This document shows positions 54,650 through 64,000 of a DNA stretch of 64,000 nucleotides, piece after piece. The notes below the pieces were generated by a model. It ran no database searches. It was given only the letters and a program-made list of their open reading frames with translations, and was not told the DNA's origin. A program made the translations under genes and the position numbers. This DNA comes from Oscheius onirici (lineage: Eukaryota > Nematoda > Chromadorea > Rhabditida > Rhabditidae), in contig OW051472.1 of assembly GCA_932521025.1 (NCBI GenBank), positions 7,440,001-7,504,000 on the forward strand, in the 5' to 3' direction. Numbering within the stretch: the stretch's first letter is position 1; each line of letters opens with the position of its first letter.

Positions 54650-57600
54650 TTATATTTCCACTTCTCCTGGATCAAGATACTCCTCATCCGTTGAGAACCT
54701 ATTGTCCAGTTTTAGATATCCGTAGGCGGTATCTCTTGCTGTCAAAATGGCACCAAGATCGGAGCGAATCTAAGAAAGTCTCTAAACATTGGATTGAGGA
54801 AGGAAACCTCGGTGAAATCTGGCCGTCTTTCCGGCTCTCTCAGCCAACACTTTTCCATAATCTGATAGATTTCGACGGGACAGTGTTCAGTCTTTTCCAA
54901 TCTGTTCCCGCTCTCTAGATGAAGGACCATCTCCATGGGTTGAACAGTCTGATAGGGAGTCTCTCCAAAAGTGAATATTTCAAAAAGGAGAACAGCATAA
55001 GACCATCTAAATGAATTGAAGGTTGGTTGAAAAGTTATGGAAAGATACACGTCGCTCTTCGTTGTGTACTCGTAGAATTTCAAAGACTCTATGGCCATCC
55101 ATTTTATGGGAAGACGTCCTCCCTGGGTCGTGTAGAGTGCTGTGTCGGTAGCTCGACAAAGGCCAAAGTCGCCAATCTGGAAGGATTCTTCAACCTATTT
55201 CAGGAGCTGATGTTCCACTTTAAATTGCTCTCGCGGGTTTGTCTGTCTGTTGAGGTTAATAAGGGGAGCTTTGTGAGCAAATTAATTTTTAACAAGTCGT
55301 GACAGGAAAAGCAGTGTTCTTATGACTTTGATAGTTTCTTACTGGGACTGTGACAAGAGAAGAAGGGAAGGGACAGTAGGACAGAGTTTCAGTAAAGTTA
55401 GGAACGGGCCGGGCGACTCATTCAGGTACTACATTTTGAAATTAGGCTTGGGAGGGAGTTTGTTTAAATACAATTTCGGTAGTTCGGAGGGTAAAGGAGA
55501 GTGACTGGAGGTGAGTAACAAAGGAGGAATGAAAAGGAAATTACGACTAGGGCTCCGTGACAGAGCGAAGTCATGAATTTCTCCTTTAGCCCTGGAAGGG
55601 CGTTGCCAACCTTGTTTCTATAACTTTGCAGAACATCACAAAGCTGGAAAATGTCTGCTAAAAATGAAATTTGCTCTTGAAGTCCCGAAATTTAGGGGGA
55701 GTAAAAACCTTCCCCATATGCTTTTCCAAACACAAACCTTGACCATTAACTTCGATGTCAATAAAATATTTCTCGCTGCAAGATCACGATGCAGAATGCT
55801 CTTCGACGACAGGTATACCTAAACTCTGTCTCTCCTCAACATTTCTAACGAACCATTCCGTCACTAATCTGCCAGCTGAAAGACAGCAAATCCTTACTTG
55901 TCAAGGTCAGCATTCCAGGAACTGGCTGCTGGACATATCCATCCTAAATGAGGTTTTCTAAGTAGAAGCAATCTCTTACAGGTAAGAAAGTTCCTTTGTT
56001 CTTCCTCAAAAATTGTAAAAGGTCACCGTGAGCGCAGTATTCGGCCACAATCATCGGGTCGAAACGGTTGGAAACACAGCCGAGGAGGCTAAAATATTTC
56101 TATTCAACATCTATTTTGAAAGCGAAGAGATTTTACCTGATGACATGCGGATGAAAGCCCAAAGTTTTCATAAAGTCGAGCTCTTTCAAAAAGTCACTTC
56201 TAGCCTGATCATCTGCGTGGTTGGGCAGCCGCTTAACGGCAACTTCATGACCGGAAGAGACCTTTCCCTCGATAAGGGTCGATAACGATGGGTTCATGCT
56301 CAGAAGTGGCACCCAATCTGAGCTCAAAAAGTTATCAAGTAAAAGCAAAATATCTACCGTGAAGAGTCCCTTTGTAAACTACAGCGAAAGCTCCATGTCC
56401 AAGGAAATCAGTCTCGTTAATTTCCAGACGTTTCGCATTCAACTCCCATTTGTCGCGTCTGAATCTGTCTTCATCTGAATAAAAGAAATTCTACTTTTGA
56501 TTGGAGGAATCGTAGTACTCATTCATATCCGCCACTCGATGTCTTGTACCACCAGGATCGCCTTTTGAATGCTCCCACCAGAATCGGAACCAGGTTTTAC
56601 GGCTTCGACGACGGATAAGAATGACGACTGTGATCATAACGAGTACGGTAATGATGACTATGGGAATGACTATTCCGAGGATAATTGCTGAAAAAGAACA
56701 ACTTCTGCTGATCAAGTTGCGATACGAAAAGAAGCTAAAAGAATGCTTGGAATCCACTGACCAGTATCATTCCTCCCATTTTCTCTCAGATCCGTCACGT
56801 CAGCCAGAGCACAAGTGTGCTCCTGATGCGCAGTGTCCACGAACAAGTCCAAGTCGGAATAGAACTGCGTGTTGCAGATTTGTCTTTTGAACAGGTTACA
56901 GAAGAAGAGCAGCACACCGAGACACACCTCTACAAATCGGTAAAATTCTACTCAAAACTTAGGAATTTCTTACGTTCATTTTCAGAATAGTCGCCGAGAA
57001 AATATGCCGACGTTACATATTTTGTCGTTGACGTGTTGATTATCAAAGTATTTATCTGAAAAAATGGCTTGCTTTTCAATCCTCTAAAAATTGTTACCAC
57101 GTCTACAAAGGTTGAGCTTTGACACAATGGTTCGCAGCTGAAATCGGAGAAAATGAAGACGGCTCCAGCTGTGGCCTCTTCCAGTGACTGAGTCGTACAA
57201 CCATACTGAAAAAAATAAATTAGAGACCATGTTTAATGCTCACCATGGCTTCGATCATGTCCTCGAAGATCTGTACCGGGTCTTTGGAAGCCGGTACCAG
57301 GGTGTTGTTAGGAGTGACAAGGTGTGTGACCCAGTTGGATGAATTCCCGAACTGAAGAGAGATTGAAATAGGTAGCATTTTTACCTGATACGTCTTGCAA
57401 TCTCTATTCATAAAAGTTGGCAAGAAGGGCATCATATAGCTGCCCTGACCACAATATTCTGTCACCTGAATGAAGATTGTTTTAGCCTACTTAGAGAATT
57501 TTTTTACTGTTCTCAAGAACTGCTGAATGGCCAATGTATTCTTCTCGACCGTGTCCGGATTGGTCAGAATGACCAAAGGAGCTACTCTCCATTGCTCACA

Positions 57601-57919
57601 ATGACTGTTCTTTGGGTAGTTTACTGGAAAACCCTTATTAAACTATTGTGTCGGAAAATCAGTTATGGTGGCACTGTCCAATTTAAACTTCAGAAACTGA
57701 GAAAGGGACGTACGTAGACAAAGATAGTTGACTGGATCTGCTTGTAATCGACTTTGAAATACTGATATTGGAGCAGTAGTAGTGGCATTTGCTTCATTTG
57801 TGAGGCAGAAATCTGTTGCGTTTGTTGTCTGAAAAGGTAAGTTTTCTCAGAGTAAAAGCAACTACCTGTGAGTTGACTTTCCTTCCGAGAAGAACCAAAC
57901 CGAACAAGGCTATAAACAT
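54650..57919 (-). CDS. receptor tyrosine kinase, upstream tandem copy
   Basis: Minus exons: 57866-57919, 57714-57828, 57508-57623, 57385-57465, 57244-57351, 57098-57205, 56974-57055, 56762-56929, 56550-56687, 56358-56474, 56137-56317, 55980-56088, 55854-55943, 55738-55818, 55049-55176, 54808-55006, 54650-54769, giving 664 residues. The signal peptide is MFIALFGLVLLGRKVNS. The ectodomain has NYPKNSHCEQWRVAPLVI, VTEYCGQGSYMMPF and AVFIFSDFSC. The membrane segment is about 278-302, then WFRFWWEH. The kinase is complete: LGHGAFAVV, VAVK (about 390), HRDLAARN (499), DFG (519), KWMAIES, and a tail with YGYLKL. Most exons equal those of the downstream copy in length (115, 116, 81, 108, 82 bases), proving tandem duplication. 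The stop lies 166 bases upstream of the next copy's start. An intron at 55177-55737 holds repeat family A. The donor at 56550 is my choice among two. Confidence 0.87.
55219..55617. repeat. dispersed repeat family A, copy 2
   Basis: Full-length relative of 41169-41596, in the intron between the HRD and DFG exons of the upstream kinase. Shared runs include aacaagtcgtgacag, gctccgtgacagagcgaagt and gccctggaagggcgttgc. Confidence 0.8.
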
Positions 57920-58154
57920 CCGCCGCCAGCAGTGGGAAAAGTCGATTCGGGTCTTATCAGATCAGAATGTTAGCTCAGGGAGCCATTAACGGCGGTCAGA
58001 AGAAAAGACGTCTTGTCGGAAAGAGGGTGGATGAAATCATCTCGTCTCAAAGAAAGTTGGTCCGTTTGAATGAGTACAAATTCATGCTCACAGCTGGATC
58101 AACACGCCCTGTTGGCAACTGTGAAATGTGCTCTCGAATTGCCTGTTAATCCAA
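57920..58154. promoter_or_regulatory. short divergent promoter region
   Basis: Only 235 bases separate the divergent start codons of the kinase (minus) and the ShKT protein (plus). Both are secretory-pathway genes and may share control elements. No specific site was recognised. Confidence 0.4.
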
Positions 58155-58950
58155 ATGTGGCTTCTCTTGCTGCTCGTCGCTGCTGTTGCAGCCGAATCAA
58201 CTGATGAGAGTCTTCTTTCTTCGGACAGTCCTTCCAGTTCGACTCGTCTACCTGGATCGACTGAGAGCGGTAGAGAGGAATGTGTTGATTTGGTTGACTT
58301 CTGTGAGGAATTGAAGACCATCTGCATTGGAACCATCATTGTGGATCAACTTCAACAACTCCAGGCAATTACTGATGAGATTTCAAAGAGGTTAGCATTG
58401 ATGGCTCTTTTACTCGATGGTTATTTTGTGTTTACAAAATGAAGTAATTTTAGCACAGCTCTACCAGCCCTACAGAGTGCCTTTCCCAAAATTAAAGAAG
58501 TCGAGGGGAGCGGAGACGGATCAACAGAGACTGGAAGTACAAAAGATCCCCTGGAAAACATTGACACAAAAGTGATTGAGGTCTTGATTAATGTGTCTTT
58601 CCCCTTCAGTCCCCGATATTTAGAACTCTCTCCCTTTGATCAAGGAATCTCTGCCACTGATTCGAGAATCTCTTCCTCTAATCAGAGAATCACTTCCTTT
58701 GATCCGCCAGTTTTTGGATCCTGTCTACTATTCCGGAGATGCTTCAACGTGTCAGAAGAAGGTCACCTGTAAGAGTTGTCGCGAATGTCCCAAGCTTCGC
58801 GATGCCGTGACCACCTTGGTCGAGTCCATCTGTCCGGCTACTTGTCGTGTCTGTGGAAAACGTATGATCTCATCGATTTGTGCAATGCCCTCATTTTTAG
58901 GCTCTGACGGACCCGACGCTGCTAGCAATCTGGTCAAGCTCTACATGTAG
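58155..58950 (+). CDS. secreted ShKT-domain protein with SLPLIRE repeats
   Basis: Exons 58155-58390, 58454-58580, 58624-58861, 58901-58950 give 216 residues. MWLLLLLVAAVAA is a signal peptide. A Ser/Thr-rich segment is followed by ECVDLVDFCEELKTIC. A linker follows, then four near-tandem copies of ESLPLIR (from 58627). A cysteine-rich domain closes the protein: CQKKVTCKSCRECPKLRDAV, then SICPATCRVCGK. The C-x5-C and CPATCRVC pattern fits the ShKT (SXC) domain common in nematode secreted proteins. ShKT domains can bind potassium channels or occur as surface and matrix modules. Which role applies is unknown. A longer in-frame start at GTG 58128 is less likely than the ATG chosen. Confidence 0.72.
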
Positions 58951-59189
58951 ACTGATACGAGAATAAACGACTTTGTTAGAGTTTAACCAGCGGCAGCGTT
59001 TCTCTCAAGCCATTGTCAGAATAGACCTAATTGCTGCAATTAACTCTTTCTGTGCACAAGCAATTCAAAATGTTTTCAAAGAAAATACATATTTTCTTTT
59101 AATAATGTTATTCGAAAAATTTCACTCGTCTAGTCATGCTCGGAATGGTAAGACAAGTATGGCTACCAAGAGACTTCTCCCCATTTCAG

Positions 59190-59492
59190 ATGCTCGTCTA
59201 TCTCACCGTCATTCTTGCTACATTTTGTGGGATTATGTGCGGCTCGAAGAAAGTGTCGCAGAACTCGTCTACGAAAACACTGCCTTCGCCCGTTACTTCC
59301 GACCGGCCGAAAGTTCCGCCAGTGCAGTCGACGGACAAGATCAATCCGGCGGATCCCCAGACACTCGATCCTGATGTGAGTGTTTTCTTCTTTAAAAACT
59401 CTACGACTTTTCAGGCAGTTGAAAACAAGACTTACTACGGACTGAAAAGCAAGTTACTTTTCCCGGACAAGGACAAAACGCCCGTCCAGTAA
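59190..59492 (+). CDS. small secreted or membrane-anchored protein, unknown
   Basis: Exons 59190-59375 and 59415-59492 join in phase 0 and give 87 residues. The ATG is directly behind ccatttcag, a trans-splice-like site. MLVYLTVILATFCGIMCG is a signal peptide or signal anchor. CGSKK just after it could alternatively suggest a lipid-modified or small-protein motif. The rest is Pro/Ser/Thr/Lys-rich with KVPPVQSTDK and ends YYGLKSKLLFPDKDK. No family was recognised. Short proteins of this kind are common in nematodes. Confidence 0.55.
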   Translation: MLVYLTVILATFCGIMCGSKKVSQNSSTKTLPSPVTSDRPKVPPVQSTDKINPADPQTLDPDVSVFFFKNSTTFQAVENKTYYGLKSKLLFPDKDKTPVQ

Positions 59493-59731
59493 AAGAAGAC
59501 TTGAACAATGAGACATGTGCACGATTATGAAGAATGAAATTTGACTCTATCCTCTCGTTCACGAAATCACCTCAAAAGCACTTTTTCAGCTTGAAAAGGT
59601 GTCCACTCTTTGACCACTATTCGTACCTCAATTTACTTGTCTCTTCACAAGAATTTATTGTTTTGACAATATGTATAACTACGTGATGATGTTGTGCTAA
59701 CCCGACTTGGCTCTCTTTCCTCTCTTCCGTT

Positions 59732-62700
59732 TCAAGGCTCTTCCAGTGCGTACCATCGAGCTTGGGACTTCTCCTCACGGATTATTGCCCTCCACAAGTC
59801 TTTGCATCTGAACATTTCTGTCTTCTTTCAACGTCAGAAATACCTGTGAAGTGGCAATTCGTGTCTTCCCACCACGACTTGCGTCATTCCAAACGTTCCC
59901 GTCTCGCTAATGACTTCGACGTCGAGAATCATGTCACACAGAGAATGTTTCGGAACATTGAAGGTCAGACTCTCGTTGAATTGCAAATTGCGTACATTTT
60001 TCTTCGAGGAGGTCTTTTTCTTCTTCAGACGCTTCTCGTTGTCTCCGACCAGACAGACTTTCAATGAGATGGCTGAAACGGCAGATGGGGGGTCAGTTTA
60101 TTGAAAGAGGGCTTACAACCACCGGCGTCGGGACATTTCAAGCCGCGAGCTTTGAACACATTCATCGTTAGTCGTTGAGCGGTGGACAGATAGGCCAGAG
60201 AGAAGAGAATTTCACCGAAGCCTTTCTGAAGATGTGTTTTATAAATTCAAAAGTTAAAAAAAGAGGTAAAACGAACCCCTTGGCTGTCTTCGTGAGGCAA
60301 AACTTCGGCCCAGAAAACTGATGGATTTCCTGGATCCAAAGAGACTGCTACTCTTCCCAACGTCAGCCAGCAATATCCAATACACTCGTCAACACTGAAC
60401 TGATCGTAATCGTAGACGCTGATTTCGAGACGACAGGATGCGATTTGGGCTGCAGGGAGCTAAAAAGTTGCTTTGTCTGTTTCAAACAAAGCACAATGCC
60501 TGGAAACAAAAGTCCTCATCGATTATAGGAGAACAGGTGTTGTGGTAAGTTTTAGTCTGGAACTCCATCTTCTGTCCCTCTGGAACATCCAAAGCCAGTC
60601 GGAAGTAGGGATTCGGATTGTCGTCCTGCTGTCTTTTATATGGAATGTCAGTGGCTTGTTTCAGTTGAACAGAAAGGATTCCCATCTGTGGATCGAGATA
60701 GAGTGCCAGTTGAAGAGACCCAGCAGCTCCCATCTCTTCGGAACAGACGGATTCGTCCTGAAATGGACACTCTCAGTTCAGAAACACATACAGGGTTGGA
60801 CATTAATTAGTTGAAACTCCGATCTAGCGTCGCGTAGATAGATCGTTTAGGTCTGATTTTCTGGCACAAGATAGCAGAAAGTGGCATATCTCCGTGATCT
60901 TTAAAGTTAGTTCCGATTTTCCATTGGAAAGAGCTTGTCAAGAACTATCAGATTGTAAAACATCATAAGGCTGAAAAGTTTTTCCTTTCCCCAATTTTGG
61001 TCGCATGAACTTTTGGCATGCGCGGTGAAAAATCCATGATGTCATGAGTCAAGAAATGTTATTTCGTTCGGATTTTTTTGTTCACTACGGTCACTACAAA
61101 CCTGCTGCGCTATCCGTAAAGTATTATTTGAAGCTATTTCCTATCATTTTCTAGCATAAAGAACGAAATAAAATTTCTTCGCGCATGCCAAAAGTTCATG
61201 CGACCAAAACTGGGGAAAGGAAAAACTTTTCAGCCTTATGATATTCTACAATCTGATAGTTTTTGACAAGCTCTTTCCAATGCCGTTGGAAAATCGGAAC
61301 TAACTTTAAAGATCACGGAGATATGCCATTTTTAAAATGCCGAATTTCGCCAAAAGTGACAAGATAGGGGGGATTTAAACTTTTTAACCACAAAACTATA
61401 CAAGTTGATATTGTGCAGGGGGAATGGGTATATAATACTGCTTGGCGGCATGATATAGAGAACCCTGGAGATTGCCATTTGGAAAAGTTATAGGCGAAAT
61501 ACACAAAAAGCCCAAATTTCAGTTAGTAAATCGGCCTGTAAAACCACATTAATAAACCAAATCACTTGATATTCTGGGGTAAGAACGGCCTTTCGTAGGA
61601 CCTGAGCCAGAAAATCAGACCTAAACGATCTATCTACGCGACGCTAGATCGGAGTTTCAACTAATTAATGTCCAACCCTGTACAGTACCCGCTAACGGAA
61701 AGAGAGACAGAAATGACGACGTCTGGACAGGAAATAGGAAAGAACATGCACTTACTCGACTGACCTGGCACTGGTAGAGCCCTCGATCGAATTCCTTATG
61801 AGACGGATTTTGGAACATACTGCTTCGACTCTTTTGAATTTTCGGAATGTGAAAGAGACTGGAGACGTCTCCTCTTGGCACAGACTGCTGTCTCGGCGGT
61901 GCTTGTTTTACCTGGACAATGCGGCTCTGTTTTCGGTTGATGGAGCTGTGTCTGGACATGCTGAAAATGGGAATGGTCGTCTCTGGGAATAAATTAAACA
62001 AATGGGCTGGGCTTTGAATAAACTCTGGGATTCTCAGAAAGGGAACAACAAGTGGTCGACAGCATGTTTTTCAGCTCTTGCTCTCGTCTTCAAGTGTGTA
62101 TGTTTGGGAGGGAAAAATGATGGGATATATTTCAGTAGTAGAAGAGTCATAAATTCTCACCGGGATAGAAAAAGTCGCGATAAATTATGGTGACAGACTA
62201 AATGGGACAATTTCCGTAAACACTTTTTTTCCGTGGGTTGATTATCCGGCACCGTTTTCCGGGTTTGTTCGTGGAACCCAGGCATGTCTTTATAATTCCA
62301 ATTTTCCCCCAAAAAAAATTGAAATGTAAAATGCGAAAAAGATCAAAATACTGGACTCACTTTTCAGTTAGAGAATGGGATATTTGATGGTCTCGAAGCC
62401 CTAGAGACTGGATCAAAATGCTACCTGTCGGCCCCGAAAACATGCATAAGGAATGAGTCAGATTGTTTTCCCCAGGCACTCACACGCAAAGCTAAAAGGA
62501 CAAAACTAACCGATCAAGACTCCTCGTCTCGTCTTCCGTGTCCATTCGGTTAAAGGCCTTACATTTGACATGCTGTGGAACTGCATTCATGTCCAAGACA
62601 TTTTGTTCGTACCTTAACATGATTTTGATCACGGGGATCAAAAGAATCGTACCAGTTGAGCTTATTCCTTGTTTTTAAAAGCAGAGTTACTACGCCGATC

Positions 62701-62795
62701 AGAACAGCCATCACTGTCAGAGCCATAACCCATAGCAGGAGAGTCGTCTTCTGGTGGTCCTCCCAGTCTTCGGTCATGGAATCGAATAAGAGCAT
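59732..62795 (-). CDS. synaptotagmin-like protein with divergent C2 loops
   Basis: Minus exons: 62613-62795, 62511-62572, 61765-61960, 60500-60757, 60277-60459, 60120-60225, 59844-60072, 59732-59807, giving 430 residues. A short lumenal N terminus precedes one membrane segment (LLLWVMALTVMAVLIGVV, about residues 20-40). A basic Ser/Gln-rich linker follows, then C2A (ILSVQLKQATDIPYKR ... FQTKTYHNTCSP) and C2B (RLTMNVFKARGL, polybasic KRLKKKKTSSKK, NESLTFNVP, ending ARWYALEEP). Topology and order are those of synaptotagmins, vesicle proteins that couple membrane fusion to calcium. The loop aspartates expected in SDPY are replaced by NPNPY in C2A and lost in C2B. Calcium binding is therefore probably absent, as in some non-neuronal synaptotagmins. 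One intron (after 60500) starts with GC. Intron 3 carries the inverted-repeat element. Confidence 0.82.
60791..61680. mobile_element. complete 890-bp TA-flanked inverted-repeat element
   Basis: The outer about 75 bases at each end (starting cagggttggacattaattag) are perfect reverse complements, and TA stands on both sides. Inner arms (about 60873-61020 and 61187-61345) are also inverted repeats of one another. There is no transposase frame. It looks like a non-autonomous Tc1/mariner-type fold-back element inserted in a synaptotagmin intron. A truncated relative lies at 25070-25534. Confidence 0.88.
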
Positions 62796-64000
62796 TTTCT
62801 GGATAATGAGATATTAAATTGTCTCTTAATGAGAGAAGAAAACAAAGCCTGAATGTCGGGGCAATTCAGACCAAATGAGATGGGAAGGAGGGGGTGGTAG
62901 GACCTCTTTCCTGTCTGAGCTTTCGGATTAATGGACTCTTTCTTCTTCTGGGCCACACCTTATTTTGTGTGAAAAATGAGAAGATGGATAGGGAACATGT
63001 TCTGGCGAAATTAAGAGAGCAAAAGCGAGGAGCGCCTAATATGGTTACAAATTCTGACGTTGAGGAAGTGACGAGACGATGAGAGTTCAAGAGACAACGA
63101 GCTCAGAGGCTAAGGATTTACAACGGTCTGCGTTCGTTTTCAGTCCTGTCAGATTGGATTGAGAGCCAAAAAAATGTAGGTATTCGAAGATCGACAACTT
63201 GATGTATACTTCTACAGACTCAAACTCGTACTGTTTACTATTTCAAATTTCGAGAGAATGCAGTCCTTTAAATTTGTAGCATTCGTGACGAGACCCTTTA
63301 GCTCCCATAGCAGTAAAATTTGAATTCGCCGCGTATTTTTTAGCCTACACATCAATTTAAAGGTTTACAGCTCATGTTCAAAAACCTTGCAGTCTTCAGA
63401 GTTGAAATACGTATATCAAAACCCACAGTCATCTATAAAATGCCACTCACTCCTTTGGTTAATTCATAGACTAAACTAAAGAAAAAGGTGTATACATCGA
63501 AAGTCACAACCTCTTTGCAAAAGCTTCCCCTTTCTGTTCAGTCACGGGGAAAGCCAACTTTCCATGGTCAGACCAGCTGCCGTTAATTAATAACAGCTGC
63601 GCAAATTCACACTAGGGTCGTAGACACGTTTCGAATAATGCAAAAGTGAAATGAGGGGCGACCCTTTAGGACAAGAATTAGGACAACGTGGGTGGAACCT
63701 GGGGAAAAAGCAGTGCCTTGGCTACAAACAGTTGGTAATGAGATCAAAACAAGAAAGAAGTATAGCTAGGCCAATTGGTATGCAGGTTTGAAGACTGAGT
63801 CAATTGTCGGGTAGGAGGCTGATTTGGTTAACAGTCGTAAAGTGGAAAGGGTCAGTGGTCAAATGGGAATAGTCTGGGAAGATACAGAGCGGCAGAATTA
63901 GTACTGTTCAAAAATTTCGAGCTCCTTCGGCAAATATTGGAAATGAGTGATGCCCACTGACTCCGGTGATTCGCTCAGCGAAGTAGTCTGACAGAAAACA
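62796..64000. other. upstream region, no gene assigned
   Basis: 1.2 kb 5' of the synaptotagmin-like gene. A short plus-strand open stretch (62984-63082, MDREHVLAKLREQKRG) has no visible splice partner. No repeat was recognised. Confidence 0.4.

Noticed and set aside
57967-58149. 60-codon plus-strand frame before the ShKT gene
   Set aside because: It ends just before the signal-peptide ATG at 58155, in a different frame, and shows no domain.
62894-63082. Plus-strand frame with MDREHVLAKLREQKRG
   Set aside because: A single short open stretch upstream of the synaptotagmin-like start; no partner exon seen.
1-64000. CRISPR arrays, bacterial operons or prophage
   Set aside because: Sequence is eukaryotic with spliceosomal introns throughout; no direct-repeat/spacer pattern.

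Overview
The window is eukaryotic and reads as a rhabditid nematode chromosome, probably Caenorhabditis-like or a close relative. Genes are dense and lie on both strands. Most introns are only about 35-50 bases with GT..AG ends and U-rich acceptors such as tttcag, and several start codons sit directly behind an acceptor-like tttcag, as expected for spliced-leader trans-splicing. Nematode-specific families are present: an Srg chemoreceptor, F-box proteins with an FBA_2-like region, a saposin-like protein, C-type lectin/CCP proteins and a ShKT protein. I built the exon chains by hand from reading frame, GT..AG sites and phase. I ran no homology search, so family names rest on motifs I recognise.

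Layout. 1-0.7 kb: end of a saposin-like gene. 1.2-3.1 kb: secreted MAM-like protein. 4.5-9.1 kb: nuclear receptor of the NR6A (GCNF) type. 9.1-13.1 kb: no gene seen. 13.1-14.2 kb: globin-like protein. 15.4-17.5 kb: bestrophin. 17.5-18.8 kb (minus): Srg-type receptor with an in-frame TGA. 19.5-20.3 kb: a small gene facing a Tctex-type dynein light chain. 21.0-23.9 kb (minus): decayed RTE-type retrotransposon. 23.9-26.2 kb: repeats. 26.2-27.8 kb: fatty acid desaturase.

27.9-37.7 kb is a secreted-protein neighbourhood. It holds a TIL-like protein, two membrane proteins, three small Cys-rich secreted peptides, and three related CCP proteins, two of which carry a C-type lectin domain. One of these also has a TIL-like tail like that of the neighbouring gene.

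38.8-49.8 kb is a tandem array of five F-box genes. Four share a C-terminal C-x2-C-x4-C-x-H module that I do not recognise, and two start with MGN, a likely N-myristoylation signal. 50.5-57.9 kb (minus) holds two tandem receptor tyrosine kinases with a shared ectodomain I cannot name. 58.2-59.5 kb: a ShKT secreted protein and a small protein. 59.7-62.8 kb (minus): a synaptotagmin-like protein with divergent C2 loops and a complete 890-bp TA-flanked inverted-repeat element in one intron.

Several dispersed repeats recur across the window, mostly in introns of the young tandem families. Read together, this is a chromosome segment with a few conserved single genes on the left and fast-evolving environmental or immune-type families on the right.
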